From contig JAJYCL010000007.1 in assembly GCA_021778415.1 (NCBI GenBank), positions 1 to 64,000 on the forward strand: a stretch of DNA of 64,000 nucleotides, given 5' to 3'. This DNA comes from a bacterium (GTDB taxonomy: Bacteria > Vulcanimicrobiota > Vulcanimicrobiia > Vulcanimicrobiales > Vulcanimicrobiaceae). The notes beneath the pieces were generated by a model. That model worked only from the letters and a program-made list of their open reading frames with translations. It was not told the DNA's origin and made no database searches. Made by a program: the position numbers and the translations under genes. Of the stretch, positions 8,241 through 18,565 are shown one piece after another (within the stretch, counting starts at the first letter, position 1; each line of letters starts with the position of its first letter).

Positions 8241-9572
8241 TTAGAGTAGTAAGGTAACGACCGTTCCGCGCTTGGGGGCGCTTTGCAGAGAAATAGATCC
8301 TCCGACGCGCTCAATAGCTCTCTTGGCAATCGCTAAACCTAAGCCGCTACCGGCAATTTCACCACGAATATCGCCACGAAAAAAGCGTTCAAAAACGTGG
8401 AGCCTTTCGGCTTCGGTCATACCTGGCCCGTCATCGCTAATGACGATTTCGGCACGTCCGTCATCAGTACGGCGAGCCCGGAGATGAATCGCAGAATCAG
8501 GGGCGTATTTTACTGCATTCTCGACGATGTTCCAGAGGGCTTCTCCAAGTTCGATGCGATCCGCGCTTACGACCATCTTATCCGGCACATCGTAATCCAT
8601 CACGCGGGTTTCATCTAAGCGATGTACGGCATCGACTTGATTGCGAAGCAATTCCGCGACATCGATATCTTCACGAACCGGTGGAAGCTCCTCGTCCATG
8701 CGGGCCAAACGAACCAAACTATCGATCATCGTCCGCATTCGTTCACGCTCGAGCATCATCGTGCCGAGGATTTGCCGAGCAATTTTCGGCTCCTCGACCG
8801 CTCCGCGACGTAGGACATCGATGTATCCACCGATGATCGTTAACGGCGTACGCAACTCGTGCCCGGCGTCTGCGACGAACCGACGCATGCGTTCTTCCGT
8901 TTTTGCGCGCTCTTCGATGGCTCCGTTGACGCCGCTCACGGCATCGTTAAATGCTGCAGTCAAAGCACCGATATCTTCGCCTCCGGCAGACATAAAATGC
9001 CGCTTCGTGAAATCACCTCGAGCCAGCGCATTCAGAGAATCGGTAATTTCGCCAAGCGGTTCTAGGGCACGTTCGGCAATAAACCGGCCGAGAAACCACG
9101 AAATGACAATGGCAATGAGCACGATAATGGCAATGACCCGCCAGTATGGAACCAGCAAGACCATAAGCAAGCCGGAACTCGGCTCGAAAACGACATATCC
9201 ACCATGCACGACAACCGAAAGAAACGTGTCATGTCGTACGACGTGCCCGCCGACGATTCGCGATAAGAAATGCGGTGGCGGTGCGGGATCGCCGGCAAGC
9301 TGTTTGTCGTTATCATCGTAGACGGCGACGCGCAAACCCGTAATGCTTAAACGTTTGACAATATTCGACGCGGCTTGCGCTAAGGTGAGATGTTCGGCGC
9401 GGTAATCGCTGACGATATTCCTGGCCATCTCATGGCGTGCGATGATGATATCCCTAGTAAACGAGCCTAGCCCGAGGACCAAGGCAAACGATGATGCCGC
9501 AATCACTAAGAGCAGCGTTACGGCAAGAATTGCCGTATAAAGGCCGGCAAGTCGCGCGGAAACCGATTTCAC
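8241..9572 (-). CDS. membrane sensor histidine kinase
   Basis: 443 residues. A transmembrane segment at about 10-33, a periplasmic sensor region to about 140, a second membrane segment, then HAMP, a HisKA dimerisation domain with the phospho-acceptor His in AGHELRTPLTIIGG (around residue 237), and a HATPase domain with N box NIVENAVKYAP, G1 SDDGPGM and G2 GSGLGLAIAKR. It would phosphorylate the response regulator encoded just upstream, with which it overlaps as GTGA (start GTG at 9572). The sensor region has no recognisable domain, so the stimulus is unknown. The receptor gene lies directly downstream on the same strand. Confidence 0.92.
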   Translation of the reverse strand: MKSVSARLAGLYTAILAVTLLLVIAASSFALVLGLGSFTRDIIIARHEMARNIVSDYRAEHLTLAQAASNIVKRLSITGLRVAVYDDNDKQLAGDPAPPPHFLSRIVGGHVVRHDTFLSVVVHGGYVVFEPSSGLLMVLLVPYWRVIAIIVLIAIVISWFLGRFIAERALEPLGEITDSLNALARGDFTKRHFMSAGGEDIGALTAAFNDAVSGVNGAIEERAKTEERMRRFVADAGHELRTPLTIIGGYIDVLRRGAVEEPKIARQILGTMMLERERMRTMIDSLVRLARMDEELPPVREDIDVAELLRNQVDAVHRLDETRVMDYDVPDKMVVSADRIELGEALWNIVENAVKYAPDSAIHLRARRTDDGRAEIVISDDGPGMTEAERLHVFERFFRGDIRGEIAGSGLGLAIAKRAIERVGGSISLQSAPKRGTVVTLLL

Positions 9573-10258
9573 GCGGGTGGCGCCATTCCGTACCCGACGC
9601 CGCGAACGGTGCGAATATACGATGCCTCAGCCGGGCGATCGAGCTTCCCGCGCAAATACGAAATATAGGTTTCGACGATATTTGCACCGCCTTCGAAATC
9701 GTGACCCCAAATCAATTCCAAGAGATGCTCCTTGCCGAAGACACGTCTCGGCTCCCGAATGAGCGTATCGAGCAACTCAAATTCGCGTTGGGTCAACTCG
9801 ATGCGTTCGCGGGCGCGAAAGACGTCGCGGGTCGTCGCATCGACGGTAAGATCACGCCATCGAACCGACGCATCGTCGATCAGTTGGGGACGACGCAATT
9901 TCGCCTGCAAACGAGCCAACAACTCTTCGACGACAAAGGGCTTCGTGAGATAGTCATCGGCTCCGGAGGCAAGGCTCCGAACTTTATCTTCGACCTCGCC
10001 TTTGGCAGTGAGCATCAGGATCGGAGCTTGCGTGACTTCTCGGAGCATCGGCAAGAGCGTGATGCCATCGAGTCGCGGCATCATCACATCCAGAATCACC
10101 GCATCCGCGGACCACTCGCGCACCAACGTCAATGCCGCCGGTCCATCTTGGGCCGTGCGCACGTCGTAGCCTTCACGCGTCAGCACGAGTTCGAGCATAT
10201 CACGCATGGCCCGATCATCATCGACGATGGCAATTCGTGCGGAAATCACAGTTTTCAC
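9569..10258 (-). CDS. OmpR/PhoB-family response regulator
   Basis: 229 residues. Receiver domain with the acidic pair DDD near the N-terminus, phospho-acceptor Asp in ILDVMMPRLDG (about residue 54), the conserved Thr/Ser in LMLTAKG and Lys in YLTKPF. The C-terminal winged helix has the OmpR pattern LTQREFELLDTLIREPRRVFGKEHLLELIWG and ends YLRGKLDRP...IRTVRGVGYGM. The start appears to be GTG at 10258. It precedes and overlaps its cognate kinase by 4 bases. It is the probable regulator of this operon and perhaps of the receptor gene. Confidence 0.93.
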   Translation of the reverse strand: MKTVISARIAIVDDDRAMRDMLELVLTREGYDVRTAQDGPAALTLVREWSADAVILDVMMPRLDGITLLPMLREVTQAPILMLTAKGEVEDKVRSLASGADDYLTKPFVVEELLARLQAKLRRPQLIDDASVRWRDLTVDATTRDVFRARERIELTQREFELLDTLIREPRRVFGKEHLLELIWGHDFEGGANIVETYISYLRGKLDRPAEASYIRTVRGVGYGMAPPA

Positions 10259-10308
10259 TATGCCATATCGTCACGCCAAACCCTTGGAGTGACCTGAGCT
10301 ACAGCGCG

Positions 10309-11283
10309 TTACCCCGTAGAAACGAGTAACCGTGAAGGAACCGGATGCGAAATCGGATGGGTCGAATCATCAAAGAGCGTGAGGAATGCTTCGACAATCT
10401 GCGGATCCCACTGAGAGCCGGCACCGTCGCGCAGAATAGCGAGTGCCGTTCGCGGAGGAATTGCTGCGCGGAAAGGTCGTTCGCTGAGCATCGCGTGAAA
10501 GCCATCGGCAACCGCGATGATGCGCGCTTCGTGAGGAATCGCATTCCCGACGAGCCCGTCAGGATAGCCATGCCCGTCCCAGCGTTCATGATGGGCGCGA
10601 ACAGCGAGCGCATAACGACGCAGCGACGGAATCGTATCGAGAATACGCTGCCCAACCGCGGAATGTTCGCGGATGCAATCCCACTCAGTAGCCAGGAGCG
10701 AAGTAGGCTTGCTGATGATCGCATCGGGAACCGCGATTTTCCCGATATCATGCAATAATGCGCACCGCTCGGCAAAGCGGGCAGAGGTTGGATCGAGTTC
10801 GAGCGCGACGCAGAGGCGACGCGTCCAGGCAGCCGTTGCACGCGAATGTTCTGCCATGGAAAGATCGCGCGCGGCTAACGCGGTGATCAACACTTCGGCC
10901 GAATCGTCGCCATCAGGTTGCGGACTAGGCTGACAGCCGAGGACGGCGTCCGTCCCAATGGAGCGAAGCATCTCTAAATACGCCGAGGCGGAGCCGTCGT
11001 TGGCAACTTCCGGCGAGGCAAGAAGCGTATCCACGACCGACGCAATCAAATCAAGGGCTTCGACCCGCCCTAAATCCGAGCGAACCCGCTCGGCCCACGA
11101 CGTGAGCCCGACCGGGCGAGAGAAAGCCAACGAAAGCGACAAGCGTTCACACAGAACGACCGCTTCATCAGACGTGCGATCGTCGGTGGCGGCAACGACG
11201 GGATCATCGCTGCCGCCCAAAGCGATGCGAGCCAACGTGTGGCTGCGCTCTAAGAGGGAGCGCCCGATCAAATCGAGCGACAC
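10309..11283 (-). CDS. HD-GYP domain phosphohydrolase
   Basis: 324 residues. The C-terminal half has the HD-GYP signature: HDIGKIAVPDAII, then HHERWDGHGYPDGL, then metal-ligand region EARIIAVADGFHAML. Proteins with this domain hydrolyse cyclic di-GMP (or cGAMP) with a two- or three-metal centre. The N-terminal 130 residues are helical and without a recognised sensor domain; there is no membrane segment, so it is probably cytoplasmic. Start GTG at 11283, three bases after the stop of a 25-residue peptide gene on the same strand, suggesting cotranslation. It lies upstream of the two-component genes, with about 50 bases between. Confidence 0.88.
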   Translation of the reverse strand: MSLDLIGRSLLERSHTLARIALGGSDDPVVAATDDRTSDEAVVLCERLSLSLAFSRPVGLTSWAERVRSDLGRVEALDLIASVVDTLLASPEVANDGSASAYLEMLRSIGTDAVLGCQPSPQPDGDDSAEVLITALAARDLSMAEHSRATAAWTRRLCVALELDPTSARFAERCALLHDIGKIAVPDAIISKPTSLLATEWDCIREHSAVGQRILDTIPSLRRYALAVRAHHERWDGHGYPDGLVGNAIPHEARIIAVADGFHAMLSERPFRAAIPPRTALAILRDGAGSQWDPQIVEAFLTLFDDSTHPISHPVPSRLLVSTG

Positions 11284-11286
11284 AGC

Positions 11287-11364
11287 CTAAAGCCCGATGG
11301 GACCCGGGGGAACGACTTGGGTAACGATAGCAACTGCGATGGCGACGATGATGCTGGTGAGCAT
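11287..11364 (-). CDS. small hydrophobic peptide, 25 residues
   Basis: ATG at 11364 is preceded by a consensus GGAGG with about seven bases of spacing, and the frame reads MLTSIIVAIAVAIVTQVVPP then GPIGL and TAG. The first 19 residues could span a membrane once. The ribosome site is one of the best in the window, which is why I call the gene despite its length. It ends three bases before the GTG of the HD-GYP gene. It could be a real small membrane protein or a leader peptide controlling HD-GYP translation. I do not recognise the family. Confidence 0.6.
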   Translation of the reverse strand: MLTSIIVAIAVAIVTQVVPPGPIGL

Positions 11365-11405
11365 GGAAAACCTCCAAGAACGAACGATGATGTTCCTAGA
11401 GTCTA

Positions 11406-11445
11406 CCTGCCCCCGGGCAAGACGTATCTAGTTACGATTAACTAG
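11406..11445. repeat. two inverted repeats at the 3' end of the MalT-like gene
   Basis: CTAGTTA-CGAT-TAACTAG (11428-11445) is a perfect seven-base inverted repeat covering the last codons and stop of the regulator gene. Just beyond it, TGCCCCCGGGCA can also fold. No T run follows, so this may be an mRNA-end structure or a protein site rather than an intrinsic terminator. Confidence 0.4.
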
Positions 11446-14061
11446 ACCGTGACGAACAGCATGTTCGATAGCTTCACCCCGATCGTGGACCCCGAGCTTG
11501 CCAAAGATATTCTGCAAATGGGCCTGAACGGTAAAGACGCTCCGACCGATTTCTTGGGCGATTTGCTTCGATGTGAGCCCACGGCCCAAGAGTTGCAGTA
11601 TCCGTTGCTCGCTTGGTGTGAGTCGAGGTGCGTCGACCCGTCGGAGACTCTGTACTCGCTCATAGACGAGACGCATCATTTCCGCAAATCCGACAAAATC
11701 GAGCGCTCGTAGGTCGTCAAGGGAACCAAGGAACTGACGTTCCCAAATTGCCTCGCCGCGCACCATGCCGATGAGGAACTCGGCGACTTGGCGCAACAAA
11801 GTACTCGCCATCCCCCGATCCTTGGCGATGTGCTTAGCGTACCGTAAGGCAAGCGATGTCTGCCCCTGACATGCGAGCGCAACCGTGAATTCGGCCATTG
11901 AAGTCGCCACCGTTGCATCCCATGGTGCCTGTAACACCTCCCGCATGATGGATCGTCCCATCGCGATAAGATCCTTGAACTTATCAATTTGCCCCGCCTG
12001 ATACGCCGCGAGTGCGGCAACGGCGATGGCGTCGAAACGAACGCTCAACTCGGCAACGGCGTGCGTCGCGGTTTCAGCGTAACGCAACGCATCATCGAAT
12101 TCTCCAAGAAAATACGAGCGCTTCGATTGGGCAATTTGGACGAACACTCGCGTGCGTTTATCAGCCGGAGCCGAACGCGACAACGTCGTACAGAGCGTTT
12201 CGATCTCGTCGGTTACGGCGCGCTCACACACCACATGCAATTCATGAAGTAATGCCGTACGCACGTCGAACTGACTTCCAGCGCGATCAGCAAAGCGATG
12301 TGCCGCTCGAGCATGATACAGCTGCTTGGCGAGATTGCGCTCTCCGCGCATGGCCAGGAGGGCAAGACAAGCATGCGAACGGCTCGCTAATATGACAAGA
12401 TCCCGTTCCTGGCACAGACGCGCGGCGCGTTCTAGCAGCAGCAACGATTGATCCAGGCGCCCTAGATCCAGACTAGCTAGTCCAATGCGCTGCAAAATGC
12501 GAGCGCGAAGATCCTCGTCGAGGAGGTCTTCAACGACCGCTTCGACCTCGGAAATGCGTTGAGCTGCACCGTCATGGTCGCCGGCACGCGCAAGAATGAT
12601 GGCATGCACTGCCCATGCTTCGACGCGAAGGGACATCTCGCACAGCGGATCATCGATGAGTGAGACGAGCATCGGACGTGCATCCCCGCCGGAATTTCCC
12701 GCAAGGATCGCACGCCGCAAGAGAATTTCGCGACGCACAGTCGGGTTGTCGATCGTCTCACAAGCTAAGCGGAGGAGCCGCTCTGCATTGACGCCGTCGG
12801 AGGCCGCCGCGTCCAGCAGTCCGCGCAAATAGAGCACCACTCCATCCGAGGATCGGACGGATGAATCAAGCGCGGCGATCGCTCGAATGACGATATCACT
12901 CGCGCCGTGCTCGACGAGCATCACGCCATGAGCACGCAGGAGCGGCAAAATAAGATCAGGTGCGGACGAGCGAACGAGAACGTCAAGCGCCGACGAAAAC
13001 TCACCAATTTTTTCTAACGCCGATGCGACTCGAACATGGAGCGATCGCGCGTGATCCGAACCACGTAACAGCGCCCGATGCACGAAAAACTCGCGAATGA
13101 GATCATGCAGTGCAAACAAACCTTCACGCTCGCCAGGCGCTATAAAGGCAACAGCCTGGCGCAATTTCTGTACAGATTCGCTTGGTTGCGAAAATCCGGC
13201 AGATTCAAGAACACGTAAATCAATCGCTCCGAGTACGGCGGAGAACTCAAGCAGTTCGCGTTCGGATTCCGAGAGTGACTCATATTCCTGCTCGGCCAGA
13301 AATGCGAACAGCAAATCTCTCGTCGTTGTGCGCACGTGCGCAAGGTCGTGCGATCGCGTTGAATTACGCAATGCGAACGAAAGCGCCGTTGGCCAGCCTT
13401 CGGTCAGCTCGACGAGTTTAAGGACTTCTTCATCGCGAACACTCAGACGCGTCGCTTTCGCAAATTCGCGAGCTTCAACGGAGGAAAATGCCAGATCTCG
13501 CTCATCGATTGCCAGATCGCAAAGGCCGTAGGCCAACCATGAAGCAACCGGCAGGCCCGACCAAGCGCGCGAGGCAAACATCCAACGAAGCTTTTCGTGC
13601 GTCGAAGAGACAAGCGCTGCAATGAGTTGACGCACTTCAGCATCGGTGGTGCAAAGATGAAGATCATCGACGGCAATAATTCCTGAAAAATCAGTCAAAT
13701 GCGTTGCAATCCAACGCGCTAACTCGCTTGCCGGCTCCAATGCGTGACGACTCGCTTCATAGGCTGTCGTCAGCGATGTCCGAAGACCCGGCGCCACGCC
13801 GACCGCCGCGTCGGCCAAACCACGAATAAAGCCAAGGATCGTCGCATGTTCAGGCCTGGCAGAAAATCGCAGAATCGGTTGCGCACTTTGCTCGAGAAAC
13901 TGGTGCATCGCCGTGGTTTTTCCGAATCCCGCCGGCGCAACAATGAGACAGACTCGCAAGCGTGCCGATGCTGCAATACGATCGACCACGCGTGGACGAA
14001 AAATCGGCGTGAACGGCCCACCGGCATCGATCGTCCCATCGGAATTAACGCGACGGATCAT
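11428..14061 (-). CDS. MalT-like LuxR-family transcriptional regulator (STAND ATPase)
   Basis: 877 residues. The P-loop VAPAGFGKTTAM lies near residues 41-52, and IIAVDDLH is the Walker B region near 125, as in MalT-type STAND ATPases. A long helical, TPR-like region fills residues 330-800. The C-terminal LuxR helix-turn-helix reads LTPSEQRILQLLGRGLTSKQIAQEIG with VFTVQAHLQNIFGKLG. Such proteins bind an inducer through the TPR region, oligomerise with ATP and activate transcription. The ATG overlaps the stop of the preceding monooxygenase-like gene (ATGA). The regulated genes are unknown; the adjacent small gene is the first candidate. Confidence 0.9.
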   Translation of the reverse strand: MIRRVNSDGTIDAGGPFTPIFRPRVVDRIAASARLRVCLIVAPAGFGKTTAMHQFLEQSAQPILRFSARPEHATILGFIRGLADAAVGVAPGLRTSLTTAYEASRHALEPASELARWIATHLTDFSGIIAVDDLHLCTTDAEVRQLIAALVSSTHEKLRWMFASRAWSGLPVASWLAYGLCDLAIDERDLAFSSVEAREFAKATRLSVRDEEVLKLVELTEGWPTALSFALRNSTRSHDLAHVRTTTRDLLFAFLAEQEYESLSESERELLEFSAVLGAIDLRVLESAGFSQPSESVQKLRQAVAFIAPGEREGLFALHDLIREFFVHRALLRGSDHARSLHVRVASALEKIGEFSSALDVLVRSSAPDLILPLLRAHGVMLVEHGASDIVIRAIAALDSSVRSSDGVVLYLRGLLDAAASDGVNAERLLRLACETIDNPTVRREILLRRAILAGNSGGDARPMLVSLIDDPLCEMSLRVEAWAVHAIILARAGDHDGAAQRISEVEAVVEDLLDEDLRARILQRIGLASLDLGRLDQSLLLLERAARLCQERDLVILASRSHACLALLAMRGERNLAKQLYHARAAHRFADRAGSQFDVRTALLHELHVVCERAVTDEIETLCTTLSRSAPADKRTRVFVQIAQSKRSYFLGEFDDALRYAETATHAVAELSVRFDAIAVAALAAYQAGQIDKFKDLIAMGRSIMREVLQAPWDATVATSMAEFTVALACQGQTSLALRYAKHIAKDRGMASTLLRQVAEFLIGMVRGEAIWERQFLGSLDDLRALDFVGFAEMMRLVYERVQSLRRVDAPRLTPSEQRILQLLGRGLTSKQIAQEIGRSVFTVQAHLQNIFGKLGVHDRGEAIEHAVRHGLVNRN

Positions 14062-14390
14062 GCAAACGCATCGAGCGGTGCTCGATACTCCTCGTCGCCC
14101 TCAAAATAGCCTAACAGATGACGTTCTAAGTAGAGCAAGCCAAACCGACGTTCGATTTCTCGAAGATCGCCTGCATGTTCGCTACGAAAGTCGTCCCAAT
14201 CGGCCTTCTCTTCCCAAACATCGACCGTCAAGTAAATTTCAACGTCACCGCGATGGCGGAACAATCTGGAGCGAATATACCTTGGGTGTGTCGCATAGAG
14301 GAGCGCCCACGGCCCTTCGTGGCCCATGGCGTGTTCAAACGCCCGAGCTTGCGACGGGTGGATGCGATAACGGTAAAAAATTTCGACCAT
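14058..14390 (-). CDS. small dimeric alpha/beta-barrel (ABM-like) protein
   Basis: About 110 residues starting MVEIFYRYRIHPSQARAFEHA, with the F-x-Y and alternating strand-helix pattern of the antibiotic-biosynthesis-monooxygenase / NIPSNAP-like ferredoxin-fold family. A longer reading starting at a TTG near 14450 would begin inside the rpoC terminator, so I take the ATG at 14390, although it lacks a clear ribosome site. Its stop overlaps the ATG of the MalT-like regulator. The family includes quinol monooxygenases and heme-degrading enzymes but also proteins without known activity, so no reaction is assigned. Confidence 0.65.
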   Translation of the reverse strand: MVEIFYRYRIHPSQARAFEHAMGHEGPWALLYATHPRYIRSRLFRHRGDVEIYLTVDVWEEKADWDDFRSEHAGDLREIERRFGLLYLERHLLGYFEGDEEYRAPLDAFA

Positions 14391-14448
14391 CGCTGTGTGG
14401 ATATCTTCGCCTGAGAGTCCGCCCGACCCCACTTCCGGTATCGGGGGC

Positions 14449-14485
14449 AAAAAAAAGACCCCAGAAACTTTACGTTTCCGGGGTC
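14449..14485 (-). terminator. rho-independent terminator of rpoC
   Basis: On the minus strand GACCCC-G-GAAAC, loop GTAAA, GTTTC-T-GGGGTC forms an eleven-pair stem with one mismatch, followed by eight T. It starts about 28 bases after the rpoC stop, and is a textbook intrinsic terminator. Confidence 0.92.
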
Positions 14486-14512
14486 CATTTCGTCGCAGTC
14501 GCAGTCTTTCGA

Positions 14513-17500
14513 CTACAGCTCCTCGATGCTGATGCCCTTGATGCGGTCATACTGGGTCTTGCGAACCGGTGCTTCCACAGCTGCGAGCGGATCGTATTCC
14601 CCCTCGTATTGCACGGCGAGCGGCTCGCGACTCCGGTCATACGCATTCACCAAGCGGCTCGTTTCGCCGTTTGGCATTTGCGAGGTCATAACCTCGGCCA
14701 ATGCCGCATCGTCCGCCGTCATCGACGGATAGATCAGGTCGTACTGGTTACGCGGGCGACCTTCTTCATCGATATCTTGACCCTCGGGCGTGATTTCGAT
14801 GTTGCGGTAGCGCGACATACCCGTACCGGCGGGAATAAGTTTTCCGATGATAACGTTCTCTTTGAGCCCCAGGAGCGGATCGTATTTGCCCTTGATTGCC
14901 GCATCCGTGAGCACACGCGTTGTCTCTTGGAACGAGGCTGCTGAAAGGAACGACTCGGTCGCAAGCGACGCTTTGGTGACGCCCAAGAGCACCGGATTGG
15001 CCGTGGCCAATTCCTTGCCCGCGGCTTTCGCCCGATCATTTGCGTCGCCGTATTGCGAGACTTCGATGAGCTGACCCGGCAGCATTTCGGTATCGCCGCC
15101 TTCAACAATCTTCACCTTGCGCATCATCGCACGAACGATGACTTCGATGTGCTTATCGTTGATGTCGACGCCCTGTGAACGATAGACGCGTTGCACTTCC
15201 TGAACCAGGTAATTCTGCAATGCAGTCTCACCTTTTAGGCGCAAAATATCGTGCGGATTGAGCGATCCTTCGTTAAACTGATCGCCCGGAACCACGACAT
15301 CGCCTTCCTTGACGGTGAGATGCGTTCCATGGGTGATATCGTATTCGTGCTCTTCACCGGTTTCATCGGTGACGATGACCGAACGATGCACTTTATCTTC
15401 ACCGAATTTGACCACGCCGCCCACTTCAGTAATAACGGCCTGTCCTTTCGGCTTACGCGCTTCGAAGATTTCTTCGACGCGAGGAAGACCCGTGATGATG
15501 TCGGCTGTCGCGACGCCACCGGTATGGAAGGTACGCAACGTGAGCTGCGTGCCCGGTTCACCGATGGACTGTGCGGCAATGATGCCGACTGCCGTTCCGA
15601 TATCGACGCGATTTCCGGTCGCCAGATCGCGGCCGTAGCACATCGAACAGACGCCGAATTTCGAAGCGCACGTGAGTACGGAGCGAATTTTGACATCGAC
15701 CATGTCGGCCGCGATGATTGCGGCCGCTTTTTCTTCGTCGATTTCTTCGCCGCGTTTGACGATGGTCGTTGTCGGCTTCTTCGGATCGAGACGAATATCG
15801 TCGGTCGCGCGACGGCCGACGATGCGGTCCGAAAGCGGTTCGATGATTTCCTTGCCCGATGCAATATTGGAAACCGTGATTCCCTTCGTTGTTCCGCAAT
15901 CATCTTCACGGATAATAACGTCCTGCGCGACATCGACGAGACGACGCGTGAGGTACCCGGAGTCTGCGGTGCGGAGCGCCGTATCGGCGAGACCCTTACG
16001 AGCACCGTGCGTCGAGATGAAGTACTCGAGAACCGTGAGGCCTTCTTTTAGTGAAGCCTTCACCGGAATTTCAAGAATTCGTCCCGACGGATCGGACATG
16101 AGTCCGCGCATACCACCGAGCTGTTTGACCTGGGCGATCGAACCACGGGCACCCGACGTTGCCATCATGAAGACCGGGTTAAGCGGGTTTTGCGCCGCTT
16201 GCATGGCTGCGGTGACTTCGTCGGAGGTCTTCGACCAAATTTCAATGGTCTTGTTGTAGCGCTCTTCTTCGTTGATAAAGCCCTGCTCGTAGAGCGAATG
16301 CTGGTTATCAACTTCTTGTTGTGCCCGCTCGATAAGATCATGCTTGGCTTGTGGCACGACGACGTCGCCGATGGAGACCGTCGTCCCCGAAAGCGTCGCG
16401 TGATGGAAGCCGAGCTCTTTGATGCTATCGAGGAAGCGTGCGGTTTCCGCGTTTCCATGCGTGCGATAGCATGCGGTAATGAGCTTTTTGAGCATGCTCT
16501 TATCGACGGTGGCGTTAACAAACGTATGGCGCCAATTTTTGGGGAACGCGAGATTGAAAATCACGCGCCCAACCGTCGTTTTGATCAGCTCACCGCGCCA
16601 GCGAACCCACATCCATTCCTGGAGTTTAAGATTCTCTGTCTGATAGGCGAGTAGCGCTTCGTTGGTATCAACGAATGCCGGCAATTGGCCCGGTGCATCG
16701 GCACTCGGTGCATTGGCCTTGAGGGTGCGCGTCCGGTTGTCGAAATCTTCGAACGCCGGAGCACGCGCCGGTCCCTTATATTCATCCAGTTGGAAGGTGA
16801 GATAATAGAGTCCGAGCACCATATCTTGCGCCGGAATCGAAACGGGGTTTCCGTATGCGGGAAGCAAGATGTTGTTCGAGGAGAGCATGAGAATTCGCGC
16901 TTCGGCCTGAGCCCCCGCCGAGAGCGGAAGATGCACGGCCATTTGATCGCCGTCGAAATCGGCATTATATGGCGAGCAAACGAGCGGATGCAATTGAATC
17001 GCCTTGCCTTCAACGAGGACCGGCTCGAAGGCTTGAATACCGAGACGATGCAGCGTCGGGGCGCGGTTAAGGAGCACCGGATGCTCGCGAATAACTTCGT
17101 CAAGTACATCCCAGACTTCATTACGAACGCGTTCGACCATACGCTTCGCCGATTTGATATTGTGCGCTTGGCCGCGATCTACAAGCTTCTTCATCACGAA
17201 GGGCTTGAAGAGTTCCAGCGCCATTTCTTTGGGCAAACCGCACTGGTGAAGTTTTAGCGTCGGACCGACGACGATCACCGAACGTCCCGAATAATCGACG
17301 CGCTTTCCGAGAAGATTCTGACGGAAGCGGCCTTGCTTCCCTTTGAGAATATCGGAGAGCGATTTCAACGGACGGTTGTTCGGGCCGGTCACCGGGCGAC
17401 CGCGACGACCGTTATCGATCAGCGCGTCAACGGCTTCTTGCAGCATGCGCTTCTCATTTTTGATGATGATTTCCGGCGCATTCAGCTCGAGCAATCGTTT

Positions 17501-18310
17501 GAGACGATTGTTGCGATTGATGACGCGACGATACAGATCGTTAAGATCCGATGTCGCAAAGCGACCACCATCAAGTTGCACCATCGGGCGCAGTTCCGGA
17601 GCGATCACCGGAACGGCCGAGAGAATCATCCACTCCGGCTTATTGCCCGAGGCCATGAATGCTTCAACGACTTCGAGACGCTTAATCGCCTTGAGACGCT
17701 TTTGCCCCGTCGCAATTTTGAATTCGTGACGAAGTTCATCTTTGATCTTCTTTAAGTTGAGATCGCGGAGCAATTCACGAATAGCTTCGGCGCCCATTCC
17801 GGCCTTGAAGCGATTGCCATATTTCTCACGCATATCGCGGTACTTCTGCTCGGAAAGCACTTCGCGACGCAACAGCGTGGTATCGCCTGGATCGATGACG
17901 ACATATGACGCAAAATAGACAACTTTTTCAAGCTGTCGCGGCGACATATCAAGTAAAATACCGATCCGGCTCGGAACGCCCTTGAGATACCAAATATGCG
18001 TTACCGGCGTGGCCAATTCAATGTGACCCATGCGCTCGCGACGAACTTTCGCGCGGGTAATTTCAACGCCGCAACGATCGCACGTCATGCCCTTAAAGCG
18101 TACGCGCTTATACTTTCCGCAATGACATTCCCAATCGCGGGTCGGTCCGAAGATTTTTTCGCAGAAAAGTCCATCGCGCTCAGGCTTGAGCGTACGATAG
18201 TTGATCGTCTCGGGCTTTTTGACTTCACCAAACGACCACGCGCGAATAAGATCCGGCGATGCTAGCCCAATGCGCATTGCATCGAAATTATTGACGTCAA
18301 TCAGATTCAA
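14513..18310 (-). CDS. rpoC: DNA-directed RNA polymerase subunit beta'
   Basis: 1265 residues, full length for the bacterial core subunit. The N-terminus [18 protein letters not shown] matches the family start, followed by the zinc-binding CHCGKYK...CDRCG. The catalytic magnesium motif [16 protein letters not shown] lies near residue 450, and the second zinc site and trigger-loop region ([28 protein letters not shown]) are intact. The start codon is TTG at 18310, with GGAG nine bases upstream; DVNNF is conserved in relatives, so the next ATG at residue 12 is too late. Unusually, rpoB is not immediately upstream: about 7.5 kb and eight other genes or RNA signals on both strands separate them. 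It has its own promoter (18425-18453) and terminator. Confidence 0.98.
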   Translation of the reverse strand: MNLIDVNNFDAMRIGLASPDLIRAWSFGEVKKPETINYRTLKPERDGLFCEKIFGPTRDWECHCGKYKRVRFKGMTCDRCGVEITRAKVRRERMGHIELATPVTHIWYLKGVPSRIGILLDMSPRQLEKVVYFASYVVIDPGDTTLLRREVLSEQKYRDMREKYGNRFKAGMGAEAIRELLRDLNLKKIKDELRHEFKIATGQKRLKAIKRLEVVEAFMASGNKPEWMILSAVPVIAPELRPMVQLDGGRFATSDLNDLYRRVINRNNRLKRLLELNAPEIIIKNEKRMLQEAVDALIDNGRRGRPVTGPNNRPLKSLSDILKGKQGRFRQNLLGKRVDYSGRSVIVVGPTLKLHQCGLPKEMALELFKPFVMKKLVDRGQAHNIKSAKRMVERVRNEVWDVLDEVIREHPVLLNRAPTLHRLGIQAFEPVLVEGKAIQLHPLVCSPYNADFDGDQMAVHLPLSAGAQAEARILMLSSNNILLPAYGNPVSIPAQDMVLGLYYLTFQLDEYKGPARAPAFEDFDNRTRTLKANAPSADAPGQLPAFVDTNEALLAYQTENLKLQEWMWVRWRGELIKTTVGRVIFNLAFPKNWRHTFVNATVDKSMLKKLITACYRTHGNAETARFLDSIKELGFHHATLSGTTVSIGDVVVPQAKHDLIERAQQEVDNQHSLYEQGFINEEERYNKTIEIWSKTSDEVTAAMQAAQNPLNPVFMMATSGARGSIAQVKQLGGMRGLMSDPSGRILEIPVKASLKEGLTVLEYFISTHGARKGLADTALRTADSGYLTRRLVDVAQDVIIREDDCGTTKGITVSNIASGKEIIEPLSDRIVGRRATDDIRLDPKKPTTTIVKRGEEIDEEKAAAIIAADMVDVKIRSVLTCASKFGVCSMCYGRDLATGNRVDIGTAVGIIAAQSIGEPGTQLTLRTFHTGGVATADIITGLPRVEEIFEARKPKGQAVITEVGGVVKFGEDKVHRSVIVTDETGEEHEYDITHGTHLTVKEGDVVVPGDQFNEGSLNPHDILRLKGETALQNYLVQEVQRVYRSQGVDINDKHIEVIVRAMMRKVKIVEGGDTEMLPGQLIEVSQYGDANDRAKAAGKELATANPVLLGVTKASLATESFLSAASFQETTRVLTDAAIKGKYDPLLGLKENVIIGKLIPAGTGMSRYRNIEITPEGQDIDEEGRPRNQYDLIYPSMTADDAALAEVMTSQMPNGETSRLVNAYDRSREPLAVQYEGEYDPLAAVEAPVRKTQYDRIKGISIEEL

Positions 18311-18424
18311 GGATTCGCTCCGTTAGCGTGCCGATCAACCGGGCTGACGCAGGGACCTCCTCGCACACTTGGTACGGGCTTCCCACCGTTGCCGCTGGCC
18401 GATGCTCCTCGGGCACAGACGGTT

Positions 18425-18453
18425 AGTATAGCGCAGAGCGAGGCGCCGCGCAA
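18425..18453 (-). promoter_or_regulatory. predicted sigma70-type promoter of rpoC
   Basis: On the minus strand TTGCGC, 17 bases, TATACT. Transcription would begin near 18418 and give a leader of about 108 bases before the TTG start. It lies in the space between the divergent rpoC and S53 peptidase genes. Confidence 0.65.
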
Positions 18454-18565
18454 ACGTACCGTTGCGAGCGATGTTGAGCGAGGACATCGCCACGGTGCGA
18501 CAAACATCGAAAAAGCACGGTCGAGTACGCCTGCTCCCTCACTTCTTCTTCAAAGGAGGCCTTCC

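Noticed and set aside
8641-9321. 226-codon plus-strand frame opposite the histidine kinase
   Set aside because: Ser/Arg-rich antisense shadow of the HAMP and HisKA region without any start signal.
15251-16051. Long open frames opposite rpoC (up to 266 codons)
   Set aside because: They are antisense to strongly conserved rpoC sequence, lack ribosome sites and show no domain; long antisense frames are expected from its codon usage.
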